Part shown: in pieces, positions 26,378-36,186 of the stretch | Position numbering within the stretch: the stretch's first letter is position 1 | Layout of the letters: the number at the start of each line of letters is the position of its first letter | Source: ZC4RG42 sp036676355 | GTDB taxonomy: Bacteria; Pseudomonadota; Gammaproteobacteria; Burkholderiales; SG8-39 | Assembly (NCBI GenBank): GCA_036676355.1 | Contig: JAKFDA010000043.1 | Coordinates: 28,996-92,995 of the forward strand | DNA: 64,000 bases | Direction of reading: 5' to 3' | Notes under the pieces: generated by a model | What the model was told of the DNA's origin: nothing | Databases searched by the model: none | What the model saw: only the letters and a program-made list of their open reading frames with translations | Program-made: the position numbers and the translations under genes

Positions 26378-27481
26378 CTAAGGCTGGATCCGTCCCGGAA
26401 TTTTTGGCGTGCCGGTCACGACATCGGCATTCTGAGCGCGATGGCGCAAGGCATGATCCATGAGCACGATGGCGAGCATCGCTTCCGCGATCGGGGTCGC
26501 GCGTATGCCGACGCAGGGATCATGACGACCGGTTGTTTCGACAATGGTGGCGTTACCCTGCTTGTCGATCGAACGGCGCGGAATCCGAATACTGGAAGTC
26601 GGTTTCAGCGCCACATGCACGATGACATCCTGACCGGTGGAAATGCCGCCCAACACGCCGCCGGCATGATTCGATACAAAGCCTTCCGGCGTCAGTTCAT
26701 CGCCATGCTCGCTGCCGCGCTGCGCGACGGCTGCGAAACCGGCGCCGATTTCAACGCCTTTGACGGCGTTGATACCCATCATCGCGTAAGCGATATCGGC
26801 ATCCAGGCGGTCGTACACGGGTTCGCCCCAACCGACCGGCACGTTCTCGGCAATGATCCTCAGCTTGGCGCCGACCGAATCGCCGGCGCGGCGCATTTCG
26901 TCCATATACGCTTCGAGCGTTTCGACCATGTCTTGGTTGGGCGCGAAGAACGGATTCCGACTCACCGTCTCCCAGGAGACGAAGGGAATCTCGTGCGGGC
27001 CAAGTTGCGACAGGCAACCACGCACGACAACGCCATAGCGCTCGCGCAGCCATTTTTTTGCAATCGCTCCCGCTGCGACACGTACCACCGTTTCACGCGC
27101 GGACGATCGGCCCCCGCCACGGTAGTCGCGCGTACCGTATTTCTGCCAGTAGGTGTAATCCGCATGCCCCGGTCGAAAGCTTTCGGCAATGCTGCCGTAA
27201 TCCTTGGATCGCTGGTCTTCGTTGCGGATGATGAAGCCGATGGGCGTGCCCGTGGTACGGCCTTCGAATACGCCGGACAACAACTCGACGGTGTCCGATT
27301 CGCGTCGTTGTGTGACATGGCGCGAAGTGCCAGGTTTGCGGCGATCGAGTTCCACCTGAATATCGGCCGCGCACAATTCGAGGCCGGGCGGGCAACCGTC
27401 CACCACGCCGCCATAGGCCGGACCGTGGCTTTCGCCAAAAGAGGTGACGCAGTAAAGCTTGCCTAATGAATTGCCGGACAT
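26378..27481 (-). CDS. aroC: Chorismate synthase
   Basis: The 367-residue FMN-dependent lyase makes chorismate, the last shikimate-pathway step and precursor of tryptophan made by the trp genes in this window. Signatures include SFGESHGPAYGGVVDGCPPG at the N-terminus, the central YRGGGRSSARETVVRVAAGA and the C-terminal GRHDPCVGIRATPIAEAM. It lies upstream of the MFS gene on the same strand. Confidence 0.98.
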   Translation of the reverse strand: MSGNSLGKLYCVTSFGESHGPAYGGVVDGCPPGLELCAADIQVELDRRKPGTSRHVTQRRESDTVELLSGVFEGRTTGTPIGFIIRNEDQRSKDYGSIAESFRPGHADYTYWQKYGTRDYRGGGRSSARETVVRVAAGAIAKKWLRERYGVVVRGCLSQLGPHEIPFVSWETVSRNPFFAPNQDMVETLEAYMDEMRRAGDSVGAKLRIIAENVPVGWGEPVYDRLDADIAYAMMGINAVKGVEIGAGFAAVAQRGSEHGDELTPEGFVSNHAGGVLGGISTGQDVIVHVALKPTSSIRIPRRSIDKQGNATIVETTGRHDPCVGIRATPIAEAMLAIVLMDHALRHRAQNADVVTGTPKIPGRIQP

Positions 27482-27582
27482 GCGCGTGTACAGGTAAGAG
27501 TGCGCGCGAGTTTAGCATGCAGCCTTGCACGTACCGATCGCATCGACGGCACCCGCAAGGCTGTCATCGCAGGGCAGCCGGG

Positions 27583-28017
27583 TCAGGCGGGCCAATTCTT
27601 GATGTAACCCTTGAGCATGTCGTTTTCGAAGCTCTGCTCTTCGAGCACCGCCTTGGCGACATCATGGAAGGACAGCACACCGATGAGCACATGCTTGTCC
27701 AGTACCGGCATGTAGCGCGCATGACTCTCCAGCATCGAGCGGCGCAGATCGTCAAGTTCCATTTCAGGGCCGACAACGGGTGGGTCCTTGACCATGACTT
27801 CACTCACGCGACGATCGCCCAGTGAGCCCTTGCCTTCGTCGAGCGCCGATAGCACCTCGCGAAAACTCAGCATGCCAACCAGCTTGCCATGTTCCATCAC
27901 GACGAGAGAACCGATGTCGTAATCAACCATGCAGTTGACGGCTTCCGTCAAGCGGCCCTCGGGGGGAATGGTGTAAACCGCGTTGCCCTTGATTGCGAGG
28001 ATTTCTTTGGTCAGCAT
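27583..28017 (-). CDS. Tandem CBS-domain protein
   Basis: The 144-residue protein is made of a CBS pair (about 10-65 and 78-135), a module that binds adenosine nucleotides and usually regulates a partner. Segments such as LTEAVNCMVDYDIGSLVVME and YMPVLDKHVLIGVLSFHDV are typical. The start at 28017 is fixed by an excellent GGAGG seven bases upstream. No catalytic domain is attached, so the partner is unknown. Confidence 0.88.
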   Translation of the reverse strand: MLTKEILAIKGNAVYTIPPEGRLTEAVNCMVDYDIGSLVVMEHGKLVGMLSFREVLSALDEGKGSLGDRRVSEVMVKDPPVVGPEMELDDLRRSMLESHARYMPVLDKHVLIGVLSFHDVAKAVLEEQSFENDMLKGYIKNWPA

Positions 28018-28208
28018 ACTTCCACCTCCACTGAAGGCAGTCGATAAGCAACGGCAAATACCGAACGCAATGATATTTGTCGCCCGCGCGTGTGTCCTGA
28101 TGTTACCCCACGCTCTGGAAAGCACAAGGCAAGCGCCACGCCTGTCCTATTCAGCCTGCCCGGGGAACGGTTCCGCCCACTTTTGGCGGGTTCCGGCGCC
28201 GCGCCAAG

Positions 28209-28358
28209 TCAGGAGCTAAATAATGACGATGTGCGCCTGTTATCGCCGAAGATGCGCTTAACTTTTGTATGGCCGTTGTTACCGGTGATCACTTCAACAC
28301 GCGGCGACACCTTCCGGGCGTACTTGGCGAGCGTATTTTTTGCTACGATAGCCGCCAT
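28209..28358 (-). CDS. Possible 49-residue basic small protein
   Basis: This short reading frame lies in the roughly 400-base gap between the CBS gene and trxA. It has an ideal ribosome-binding site (GGAGG, five bases before ATG). The product is basic and soluble (starts MAAIVAKNTLAKYARKV, middle VEVITGNNGHTKVKRIFGDN) with no signal peptide or membrane segment. I do not recognise a family. It runs divergently from trxA and would overlap the trxA promoter region. It could be a chance frame; the codon pattern and ribosome site argue for coding. The rest of the gap shows no gene. Confidence 0.45.
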   Translation of the reverse strand: MAAIVAKNTLAKYARKVSPRVEVITGNNGHTKVKRIFGDNRRTSSLFSS

Positions 28359-28420
28359 ACGCACCTCCTCAGGGCGACCGCTCGGCCGCGAAGCAAGCCT
28401 TAATTAAGCAAGGAAGATCT

Positions 28421-28747
28421 ATGAGCGAACAGATTCATCACATCAGCGACGGCACTTTCGAGCCCGAAGTCCTTAAATCCGACCTTCCGGTGCTGGTGGA
28501 CTATTGGGCGGAGTGGTGCGGTCCGTGCAAGGCCATCGCGCCCATCCTTGAAGAAGTCGCGAAGGAGTACGACGGCCGGCTGAAGGTCGCCAAACTGAAC
28601 GTTGATGACAACGTGGACATCCCGAAAAAGTACAACATTCGCGGTATCCCTACGCTCATGCTGTTCAAAAACGGTAACATGGAAGCCGTAAAAGTCGGCG
28701 CGTTATCGAAATCGCAGCTCACCGCCTTTCTGGACAGCAACATCTAA
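28421..28747 (+). CDS. trxA: Thioredoxin 1
   Basis: The 108-residue redox protein has the active-site motif WCGPC (32-36) and cis-proline in GIPTL. It reduces cytoplasmic disulfides, including those of class Ia ribonucleotide reductase, encoded by nrdA/nrdB later in this window. An AAGGAAG ribosome site precedes it. It lies directly upstream of rho, the conserved trxA-rho arrangement. Confidence 0.98.
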   Translation: MSEQIHHISDGTFEPEVLKSDLPVLVDYWAEWCGPCKAIAPILEEVAKEYDGRLKVAKLNVDDNVDIPKKYNIRGIPTLMLFKNGNMEAVKVGALSKSQLTAFLDSNI

Positions 28748-28894
28748 AACGAGAAACACGGCACTATTCGGCCCCGCTAATTCGCGCTAGACTGCGTCCC
28801 GCGTGACCCCTACGCGCCGTTCCTCGGCGCGTACTTCCTCTCCTGATTCGACTCCATTCTCCGCCGCCATCGGCATTCCATTCGGGCATTCTCT

Positions 28895-30154
28895 ATGCAC
28901 CTTTCCGACTTAAAAGCCCTGCACGTCAGCCAACTCATCGAAATGGCCGTGCAGAACGAAATCGACGGCTCCAATCGCATGCGCAAGCAGGAGTTGATCT
29001 TTGCTCTGCTGAAGAATCGCGCGAAAAAGGGAGATTCCATCTTTGGCGACGGGACACTCGAGGTCCTGCCTGACGGGTTCGGTTTTCTACGTTCGCCTGA
29101 TACCTCGTACCTCGCCAGCACCGACGACATCTACGTTTCGCCCTCACAGATCCGCCGCTTCAATCTGCATACGGGTGACACCATCGAAGGGGAAATCCGC
29201 ACGCCCAAAGACGGCGAGCGCTACTTCGCGCTGGTAAAAGTCGACAAGGTCAACGGCGAAGCGCCTGAAGCGTCGAAGAACAAGATTCTGTTCGAGAATC
29301 TGACGCCGCTGCATCCGACCGAAGCGTTCAAGCTCGAGCGGGAAATCAAGGCCGAAGAGAACATCACCGGTCGCATCATTGACATCATTGCGCCGATCGG
29401 CAAAGGTCAGCGCGGCCTGCTCGTGGCACCACCCAAGACCGGCAAGACGGTCATGCTGCAGCACCTGGCGCACGCCATCACCTCCAACCATCCGGAAGTC
29501 GTCCTGATCGTGCTGCTGATCGATGAACGCCCGGAAGAAGTGACGGAAATGACGCGCTCGGTCAAAGGCGAAGTCGTGTCATCGACTTTTGACGAGCCGG
29601 CCACACGTCATGTCCAGGTGGCCGAGATGGTTATCGAAAAGGCGAAGCGCCTGGTCGAGCATAAGAAAGACGTGGTGATTCTGCTCGACTCCATCACCCG
29701 CCTGGCGCGCGCCTACAACACCGTCGTACCGGCATCCGGCAAAGTCCTCACCGGCGGCGTGGACGCCAACGCATTGCAGCGGCCCAAACGCTTCTTCGGT
29801 GCGGCGCGAAATATCGAGGAAGGTGGCAGTCTGACGATTCTCGCCACCGCGCTGATCGATACCGGATCGCGCATGGACGATGTGATTTACGAAGAATTCA
29901 AAGGCACCGGCAACTCGGAAATCCACCTTGACCGGCGGATGTATGAGAAACGGATTTTCCCAGCCATCAACGTCAACCGCTCCGGTACGCGCCGCGAGGA
30001 ATTACTGATCAAGCCGGAGATCCTGCAAAAGATCTGGGTGCTGCGAAAGCTTCTGTACCCGATGGACGACCTTGAAGCGATGGAATTCCTCCTCGACAAG
30101 ATCAAGGGCACCAAGACCAACAGCGACTTCTTCGACTCGATGCGTCGCGGTTAA
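28895..30154 (+). CDS. rho: Transcription termination factor Rho
   Basis: The 419-residue hexameric RNA helicase ends transcription at unstructured C-rich RNA. It has the Rho N-terminal helical domain (HLSDLKALHVSQLIEMA), the cold-shock-like RNA-binding fold (DGFGFLRSPDTSYL), Walker A (APPKTGKT) and Walker B with the conserved VILLDSITRLARAYN. Length is standard. Confidence 0.99.
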   Translation: MHLSDLKALHVSQLIEMAVQNEIDGSNRMRKQELIFALLKNRAKKGDSIFGDGTLEVLPDGFGFLRSPDTSYLASTDDIYVSPSQIRRFNLHTGDTIEGEIRTPKDGERYFALVKVDKVNGEAPEASKNKILFENLTPLHPTEAFKLEREIKAEENITGRIIDIIAPIGKGQRGLLVAPPKTGKTVMLQHLAHAITSNHPEVVLIVLLIDERPEEVTEMTRSVKGEVVSSTFDEPATRHVQVAEMVIEKAKRLVEHKKDVVILLDSITRLARAYNTVVPASGKVLTGGVDANALQRPKRFFGAARNIEEGGSLTILATALIDTGSRMDDVIYEEFKGTGNSEIHLDRRMYEKRIFPAINVNRSGTRREELLIKPEILQKIWVLRKLLYPMDDLEAMEFLLDKIKGTKTNSDFFDSMRRG

Positions 30155-30255
30155 ACCGCAAATGCCACGAAGTCGGCGACCCTGCCCGCACCAACCTGCG
30201 GCCACCGAGTCCGGGCCGCCACTTCTTCGATTCGGGAAACCCTGAGCACCGCGAA

Positions 30256-30284
30256 TTGCCTTGGCGGTCCGGCTCTGACATAAT
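30256..30284 (+). promoter_or_regulatory. Candidate sigma70 promoter for rpmE
   Basis: A -35 box TTGCCT (30256-30261) and a -10 box CATAAT (30279-30284) are separated by 17 bases and lie about 80 bases upstream of rpmE. Spacing and sequence are good; no experimental support is available. Confidence 0.55.
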
Positions 30285-30361
30285 TGCGCGCTTATTCTCT
30301 GGTTTGAAACGCTGGGCACCGGGCCTGAGCGAAGCCAAACCCACACATTCAAGGACCTCGC

Positions 30362-30577
30362 ATGAAAGCCGCTATTCATCCCGATTACCAGGACACGCCG
30401 GTCAACTGCTCCTGCGGTAACACCTTCACGACCCGCTCTACGCTCGGGAAACCGCTGCATGTGGAAGTGTGCTCGGCCTGCCATCCTTTCTACACAGGCA
30501 AGCAAAAAATCGTCGACACCGCCGGTCGCGTGGAAAAATTCCGCCAGAAATACGCCAGCAAGACTGCTGCAAAATAA
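30362..30577 (+). CDS. rpmE: 50S ribosomal protein L31 (zinc type)
   Basis: The 71-residue ribosomal protein bridges the 50S and 30S subunits. Cysteines 16, 18, 37 and 40 form the zinc site, so this is the C+ form rather than the zinc-independent paralogue. Its place after rho is conserved among proteobacteria. A strong terminator follows. Confidence 0.97.
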   Translation: MKAAIHPDYQDTPVNCSCGNTFTTRSTLGKPLHVEVCSACHPFYTGKQKIVDTAGRVEKFRQKYASKTAAK

Positions 30578-30625
30578 TCGCGCACGACAAAAAGACGGAT
30601 CCGCCCGGCAAGGGATGAATGAAGA

Positions 30626-30649
30626 AAGGCAGCTACGGCTGCCTTTTTT
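30626..30649 (+). terminator. Intrinsic terminator after rpmE
   Basis: An 8-bp stem (30626-30633 with 30638-30645) with a TACG loop is followed by a run of six Ts. Confidence 0.88.
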
Positions 30650-30830
30650 GTCGCCTCGACACGGGCAACGCTACAATGGCCCGCCTCTTTGCTGGAACAG
30701 TAGCGCCGACATAGTGATCCCGCTCGTGCGATCGCGTTTGGCTAGGCTGGTTTACCGCGCCGGTACGCTCTGCACCCTGGCGATCACCGCTTGACCGACC
30801 GAGCTTGGACGTAATGAAAATTTACCAATA

Positions 30831-32456
30831 ATGTCCGCCTGGCTATCTCGTCGAATTCCGTTACCGCTGCACGACTGGCCGCTCGCTGCGCTGGTCGCCG
30901 CCTTCCTGCTGCCCGGATTGCTGGGGCATGACCCATGGAAAACCGAAGATGCGATCGGCATCGGTGTCGTGCACCAGATGCTCTCCGCCGGAAACTGGCT
31001 CACGCCGCAATTGGCCGGTGAACCTTTTCTGCAGGACGGCCCGGTCTATTTCTGGGTAGCGGCCGCCTTCGTCAAGCTGCTCGATTTTGCCCTTCCCGCG
31101 CACGAAGCGGCGCGTTTTGCCAGCACGCTCTTCGTCCTGCTTGCGCTCTGGTGGGTCAGGCTCGCCGCGCGCGAGCTCTACGGCAAGACGGAAGGCGATC
31201 TGTCGATGCTTGCGCTGCTCGGTTGCATCGGACTGATGTGGCACGCGCACGAGACGGCGCCAGATATGGCCATGATCGCCGGATTGGCGGGCGCCTATTA
31301 CGGTCTCGCCATTGCCCAACGCATGCCGCTCAAGGGCGGCGTATTTTTCGGCGTCGGCTGCGGCCTCGCCTTTCTCGCCAAAGGATTGTTCGGGGTCGCA
31401 CAACCTTTGCTTGCGGCATTGTTGGTGCTGGCGTTCTCCGCCGAATACCGCAAACGCGAGTTCGGATTCGCCGTCGGCGTCGGACTCGCGGTACTTGCCC
31501 CATTTGCTGCCGTGTGGCCCTGGCTGCTGAGCGCATACGCGCCGAGCTACTACGAAAGCTGGTGGGCGTGGCAAATCGCGAACATCACAAGTCGACCGGA
31601 ATGGAACGAGATTCTCGACACCATCAAAACGCTGTCGTGGGCCGCGTGGCCGGCGTGGCCTTTGACGCTATGGGCCACGTGGACGTATCGCAGACGTTTG
31701 CACGAGCCGGGGTATGCGGTGCCGCTCGTGGCCGGACTGGTGTCCCTCGGTCTTTTGATGTTCGTCGAATCGCCCGACGAAATGGACACGCTGGTCATGC
31801 TCGTGCCGCTGGCGATCCCGGCGGGCAGCGCGGCGGTGCGCATGCGGCGCGGCGCGACCAATGCGCTGGCCTGGTTCGCCATCATGACCTTCACGCTCAT
31901 CGGCTGCTTCATGTGGCTCATGTGGATTGCGGCACTCAGCGGATTTCCGGAGCGGCTCGCGGCCAACGCCACGAGACTGCAGCCGGGTTGGGAGTTGCAA
32001 ATCAACCTGGTCGCAGTGCTGAGCGCGCTTGCGCTCACGATCGGCTGGCTGATTCTCATCCTACGCAGCGAGCGTTCGATTCTGCGCGCCCTGACGCACT
32101 GGGGCGCGGGCGCCGCACTATGCTGGGGTCTGGCCGCCACACTCTGGCTGGGCTGGATCGACCATGGCCGCTCGTATCGCGGCGTCGCGGAAGGTCTACG
32201 CACGCACCTGCCGGCGCGCTACAGCTGCATCGAAAGTCGCGGCCTACGTCTGCCGCAGCGCGCGCTTTTCGACTATCACGCGAATATCGAAACGCGACGG
32301 CAGGAAATCCACGGAACGACCAAGTGTCCATACCTGCTCGTGCAGACCAGTACGCGCGAACGCGCGGCCGATCCGGGGCGCGAATGGCAGCGCATATGGG
32401 AGGGCAGCCGGCCGCGCGATCGCGAACGCTATCGGTTGTATCGCAGAAAGGGCTGA
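30831..32456 (+). CDS. ArnT/PMT-like glycosyltransferase (GT-C fold)
   Basis: The 541-residue integral membrane protein has about 11-12 hydrophobic helices followed by a soluble C-terminal domain. The first periplasmic loop GHDPWKTEDAIGIGVVHQML resembles the DEPRY-type acidic motif of ArnT and dolichyl-mannosyltransferase relatives, which use lipid-linked sugar donors. Specificity (lipid A or another acceptor) cannot be inferred. It ends three bases before pgi, so they are probably co-transcribed. Confidence 0.78.
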   Translation: MSAWLSRRIPLPLHDWPLAALVAAFLLPGLLGHDPWKTEDAIGIGVVHQMLSAGNWLTPQLAGEPFLQDGPVYFWVAAAFVKLLDFALPAHEAARFASTLFVLLALWWVRLAARELYGKTEGDLSMLALLGCIGLMWHAHETAPDMAMIAGLAGAYYGLAIAQRMPLKGGVFFGVGCGLAFLAKGLFGVAQPLLAALLVLAFSAEYRKREFGFAVGVGLAVLAPFAAVWPWLLSAYAPSYYESWWAWQIANITSRPEWNEILDTIKTLSWAAWPAWPLTLWATWTYRRRLHEPGYAVPLVAGLVSLGLLMFVESPDEMDTLVMLVPLAIPAGSAAVRMRRGATNALAWFAIMTFTLIGCFMWLMWIAALSGFPERLAANATRLQPGWELQINLVAVLSALALTIGWLILILRSERSILRALTHWGAGAALCWGLAATLWLGWIDHGRSYRGVAEGLRTHLPARYSCIESRGLRLPQRALFDYHANIETRRQEIHGTTKCPYLLVQTSTRERAADPGREWQRIWEGSRPRDRERYRLYRRKG

Positions 32457-32459
32457 TCG

Positions 32460-34025
32460 ATGTCGCTGCTCACCCGCACTGAATCCTGGCACCGCCTCAC
32501 GGAACATCATGCGCGGGTAGCGAATTTGCGCATGCGCGATCAGTTCGCCGCGGACGGTGAACGTGGCCAACGCTACAGCGTGGAGGCGGCCGGGCTCTAT
32601 CTCGATTATTCCAAGCACCGCATCACCGACGAAACGCTGCAACTGCTGGCCGGATTGGCGCGCGAGCGCGATCTGGCTAGCTGGATCGCGCGCATGTTCG
32701 CCGGTCATCCGATCAATAACAGCGAGCAGCGCGCCGTGTTGCACGTGGCATTGCGCGCCGCCTCGCCCCCGACCGAAGTCGGCGAGGCTCTGGGCCGCAT
32801 GCGCGCATTCGCGCGCGCGATACGCAACGGCACGCTGACGGGGGCGTCAGGAGAGCGCATCAGCGATGTGGTGAATCTCGGCATCGGCGGCTCCGATCTC
32901 GGGCCGCGCATGGCCGTGCGCGCATTGCGGCGTTTTTGCCCCGATCTGCCGCGCGTACATTTCGTCGCCAACGTGGATCCCGAGGATCTCAACGCGACGC
33001 TCGCCGATCTGCGCCCCGAATCCACGCTGTTCATCATCGCATCCAAAACGTTTACCACCGCGGAAACCCTGATGAACGCGCAGCGTGCGCGTACCTGGTT
33101 AGGCACTCGTATTGCCGAAACGCATCTGGGCAGGCATTACGCCGCCATCAGCACAAATCTGGCGGCTGCCGGAAGTTTCGGTATCGCGGAAGATCGCATC
33201 TTTCCGATGTGGGATTGGGTCGGCGGCCGTTTCTCGCTCTGGTCGGCAGTCGGACTCGCGCTCATGATCGCCATCGGCCCGGAGGCATTCGATGAATTGC
33301 TGGCCGGTGCGCGCAGCATGGATGAACACTTCCGCACCGCGCCGGTGGAATCGAACATGCCGGCGCTTCTCGGGCTACTTGGTGTCTGGTACACCGATTT
33401 CTATGGTGCGCGCACTCATGCCGTGCTGCCGTACGCGCAAGATCTGCTGCTCTTCCCGGATCACTTGCAACAGCTCGAAATGGAATCGAACGGCAAACGG
33501 GTAGACCGAGATGGCGAAGCGGTCGATTACCTCACCGCCCCAGTGCTTTGGGGCAGCGTGGGTACCAACGGCCAGCACGCATTTCATCAATTACTGCATC
33601 AAGGAACGCAGCTCGTGCCGGCGGATTTCATTATCGTGCGAGCCTGCGCGGAACATGGCGATGTCGAAGCGCATCGCATGTTGCTCGCCAATGCCCTTGC
33701 GCAAAGCGCGGCGCTGATGATGGGCCACGACGATATGGCCCAGCCGTATCGTCACTATCCGGGTAACCAGCCGTCCAGCACCATCGTCCTGCCGCGCATC
33801 GACCCCTATTCGCTCGGCGCGCTCGTGGCGCTCTACGAACATAAGGTGTACGTTCAAGGCATCATGTGGGGCGTCAACAGCTTCGACCAATGGGGCGTCG
33901 AACTGGGTAAAGGCATTGCCCGATCACTGCTTCCGGTTCTTGCGGGTCAGGCGCCCGTTACGGAACTGGACGGTTCGACGCAGACCCTGATCGGCCGTCT
34001 GCGTATAGCGGCGGAAAACGGGTAA
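32460..34025 (+). CDS. pgi: Glucose-6-phosphate isomerase
   Basis: The 521-residue enzyme interconverts glucose-6-phosphate and fructose-6-phosphate. Family segments include VVNLGIGGSDLGPRM, the phosphate-binding ASKTFTTAETLMNA, and the C-terminal GVNSFDQWGVELGKG. It follows the glycosyltransferase gene with a three-base gap. Confidence 0.98.
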   Translation: MSLLTRTESWHRLTEHHARVANLRMRDQFAADGERGQRYSVEAAGLYLDYSKHRITDETLQLLAGLARERDLASWIARMFAGHPINNSEQRAVLHVALRAASPPTEVGEALGRMRAFARAIRNGTLTGASGERISDVVNLGIGGSDLGPRMAVRALRRFCPDLPRVHFVANVDPEDLNATLADLRPESTLFIIASKTFTTAETLMNAQRARTWLGTRIAETHLGRHYAAISTNLAAAGSFGIAEDRIFPMWDWVGGRFSLWSAVGLALMIAIGPEAFDELLAGARSMDEHFRTAPVESNMPALLGLLGVWYTDFYGARTHAVLPYAQDLLLFPDHLQQLEMESNGKRVDRDGEAVDYLTAPVLWGSVGTNGQHAFHQLLHQGTQLVPADFIIVRACAEHGDVEAHRMLLANALAQSAALMMGHDDMAQPYRHYPGNQPSSTIVLPRIDPYSLGALVALYEHKVYVQGIMWGVNSFDQWGVELGKGIARSLLPVLAGQAPVTELDGSTQTLIGRLRIAAENG

Positions 34026-34091
34026 GAGACGGCCGCGTACGCTCTGCGGTACGCTGCCGCATCCGGCACTAACAACGTGAGGAGTACAGCC

Positions 34092-34331
34092 ATGAACGAA
34101 GAAACGCTGAATATAAGTATCCGCAAATTTCTCAAACAAGTCGGCGTGCTGTCCCAGCGGGAAATCGAGCGTGCGGTCAGCCGCGCGCTTGAATCCGAAG
34201 CGGTGCGCGGCGACGAGCATCTTCCCGCCGTCATGACGCTCGAAGTAGCGGGCCTGAAACTGCGCACCCAATTCGAAGGCACAATCAAACTCGACGACGG
34301 CGACGCGCTCACCATGACTACAGCCGAATGA
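34092..34331 (+). CDS. DUF6494-like small protein
   Basis: The 79-residue protein (MNEETLNISIRKFLKQVGV start) is acidic with a helical N-terminal half containing SQREIERAVSRALES and a short beta-rich C-terminus. It resembles the DUF6494 family of unknown function. The start at 34092 follows GAGGAG. Its last 14 bases overlap the 3' end of the convergent orn gene. Confidence 0.75.
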   Translation: MNEETLNISIRKFLKQVGVLSQREIERAVSRALESEAVRGDEHLPAVMTLEVAGLKLRTQFEGTIKLDDGDALTMTTAE

Positions 34332-34863
34332 AGTGCTCGCGGTAGTACTTGAGCTCCTCAATGGACTCCTGAATATCGGCCAGCGCTTCATGTTTGCCGT
34401 GCTTACTGAGTCCCTTGGCGAGCTCGGGCTTCCAACGTCGCACCAGTTCCTTCAAGGTGCTGACGTCGAGATTGCGGTAATGAAAATAGGATTCCAGCGC
34501 CGGCATATAGCGCGCCAGAAATCGGCGATCCTGGCAAATTGAGTTGCCGCACATGGGTGAAGCGCCCTTCGGCACCTGGAGAAGAAGAAAATCGAGCATC
34601 TGTTTTTCGACCTCCGCATCCGACAGGGTCGATTCCTTCACCCTGGCAATCAATCCTGATCGGGCGTGAGTGCCCTTGTTCCAGTCGTCCATGCCATCAA
34701 GCACTTCATTCGCCTGATGCACGACCAGAACGGGCGCTATGGCGACCGTTTCAAGCTGGGAGTTCGTCACCACGATCGCCACTTCGATAATCCGGTCGCG
34801 TTCCGGACTCAAACCGGTCATCTCCATATCGATCCAGATGAGGTTGTTCTGGTCTTGGGCCAT
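34318..34863 (-). CDS. orn: Oligoribonuclease
   Basis: The 181-residue DEDD exonuclease degrades di- to penta-nucleotides, including the pGpG product of cyclic di-GMP turnover. The first catalytic motif IDMEMTGL places Asp12 and Glu14, and the later segments EALADIQESIEELKYYREHF complete the family. It is convergent with and overlaps the preceding small gene by 14 bases and diverges from the Ste24-type protease. Confidence 0.97.
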   Translation of the reverse strand: MAQDQNNLIWIDMEMTGLSPERDRIIEVAIVVTNSQLETVAIAPVLVVHQANEVLDGMDDWNKGTHARSGLIARVKESTLSDAEVEKQMLDFLLLQVPKGASPMCGNSICQDRRFLARYMPALESYFHYRNLDVSTLKELVRRWKPELAKGLSKHGKHEALADIQESIEELKYYREHFIRL

Positions 34864-34925
34864 GCTGACGTCGTCTCAAGTAAAATGAAATTGTCTCATA
34901 GGCCGCCGCGCATCATCATGTTCGT

Positions 34926-36173
34926 ATGAATGCTTTCACCTATGCCTTCGTCGCAGCGCTCGGGCTGGGGACCGCGATCCGTCTGTGGCTTGCGTATCGA
35001 CACATGCGCCACGTCGAGACGCATCGCAACACCGTACCGGTGAATTTTGCGGATCGCGTGACGCTGGAGGCGCATCAGAAGGCTGCCGGTTACACCATCG
35101 CCAAAACCCGATTGCACGTCATCGAAATACTTGTCGGTGTCTTGGTATTGCTCCTGCTGACGTTGGGCGGCGGCGTGCAATGGCTGTCCGAGCAATGGTC
35201 GACATGGTTCACGCCGAACGGTTACGCGCATGGTATTGCGCTGATCGGCGGCGTTTTCGCCATCACCGGCCTCGTCGATCTGCCCTTTGGGCTGTATCGC
35301 ACGTTCGTCATCGAAACGCATTTCGGCTTCAATCGTGTGACGCTTCGTCTGTTCGTGACAGATTTGTGCAAGCAACTGCTGGTCGGTGCGGCACTCGGCA
35401 TTCCACTGCTCTTCGTCGTCCTGTGGCTGATGAACCAGATGGGTGATTGGTGGTGGTTCTATGTGTGGCTCACATGGATGGCATTCAATGTACTGATCCT
35501 GATCATCTTCCCGACCGTCATTGCGCCACTGTTCAACAAGTTCAGTCCGCTGCAGGATAACGATCTACGTCAGCGCATCGAGCAGCTCCTGGCCAAATGC
35601 GGTTTCAGGACCAAGGGCGTATTCGTCATGGATGGCTCGAGGCGTTCAAGTCATGGCAACGCCTACTTCACCGGCCTCGGCACCGCGAAGCGAATCGTCT
35701 TTTTCGATACCCTGTTGTCACGTCTTGCGCCCGCTGAGATCGAAGCGGTACTTGCGCATGAGCTTGGCCATTTCAAGCGTCACCATATCGTCAAGCGTAT
35801 CGTGTTGATGTTTGCCGTCAGTCTGGCATTCCTGGCCGGCTTGGCATATCTTGCGCAGCAGACTTGGTTTTATGAAGGATTGGGTGTACACGATCGAGGC
35901 ACAGCGACAGCGCTGCTGCTCTTTATATTGGTCGTACCGAGCTTTATCTTTTTCGCCCAGCCGCTCGGTAATTCCTATTCACGCAAACATGAATACGAAG
36001 CCGACGCCTATGCTGCGCAGCAGACCGGCGCGACGGATCTGATACAAGCCCTGGTAAAGCTCTACCAGGACAATGCCGCAACGTTGACGCCGGACCCGCT
36101 ACACTCCGCTTTTTACGACTCGCACCCGCCGGCAGGTCTACGGATCGCGCGCTTGCAAGCGTTGGCTCAATAA
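34926..36173 (+). CDS. M48 family membrane protease (Ste24/CAAX type)
   Basis: The 415-residue protein has seven or so transmembrane helices, an N-terminal Ste24 domain, and a zinc site HELGH (in LAHELGHFKRHH) with the third ligand in EYEADAYA. This is the bacterial Ste24-like M48A architecture, probably acting in inner-membrane protein quality control. It is followed 13 bases later by the pterin dehydratase gene. Confidence 0.93.
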   Translation: MNAFTYAFVAALGLGTAIRLWLAYRHMRHVETHRNTVPVNFADRVTLEAHQKAAGYTIAKTRLHVIEILVGVLVLLLLTLGGGVQWLSEQWSTWFTPNGYAHGIALIGGVFAITGLVDLPFGLYRTFVIETHFGFNRVTLRLFVTDLCKQLLVGAALGIPLLFVVLWLMNQMGDWWWFYVWLTWMAFNVLILIIFPTVIAPLFNKFSPLQDNDLRQRIEQLLAKCGFRTKGVFVMDGSRRSSHGNAYFTGLGTAKRIVFFDTLLSRLAPAEIEAVLAHELGHFKRHHIVKRIVLMFAVSLAFLAGLAYLAQQTWFYEGLGVHDRGTATALLLFILVVPSFIFFAQPLGNSYSRKHEYEADAYAAQQTGATDLIQALVKLYQDNAATLTPDPLHSAFYDSHPPAGLRIARLQALAQ

Positions 36174-36186
36174 CAGGAGAACCGTG

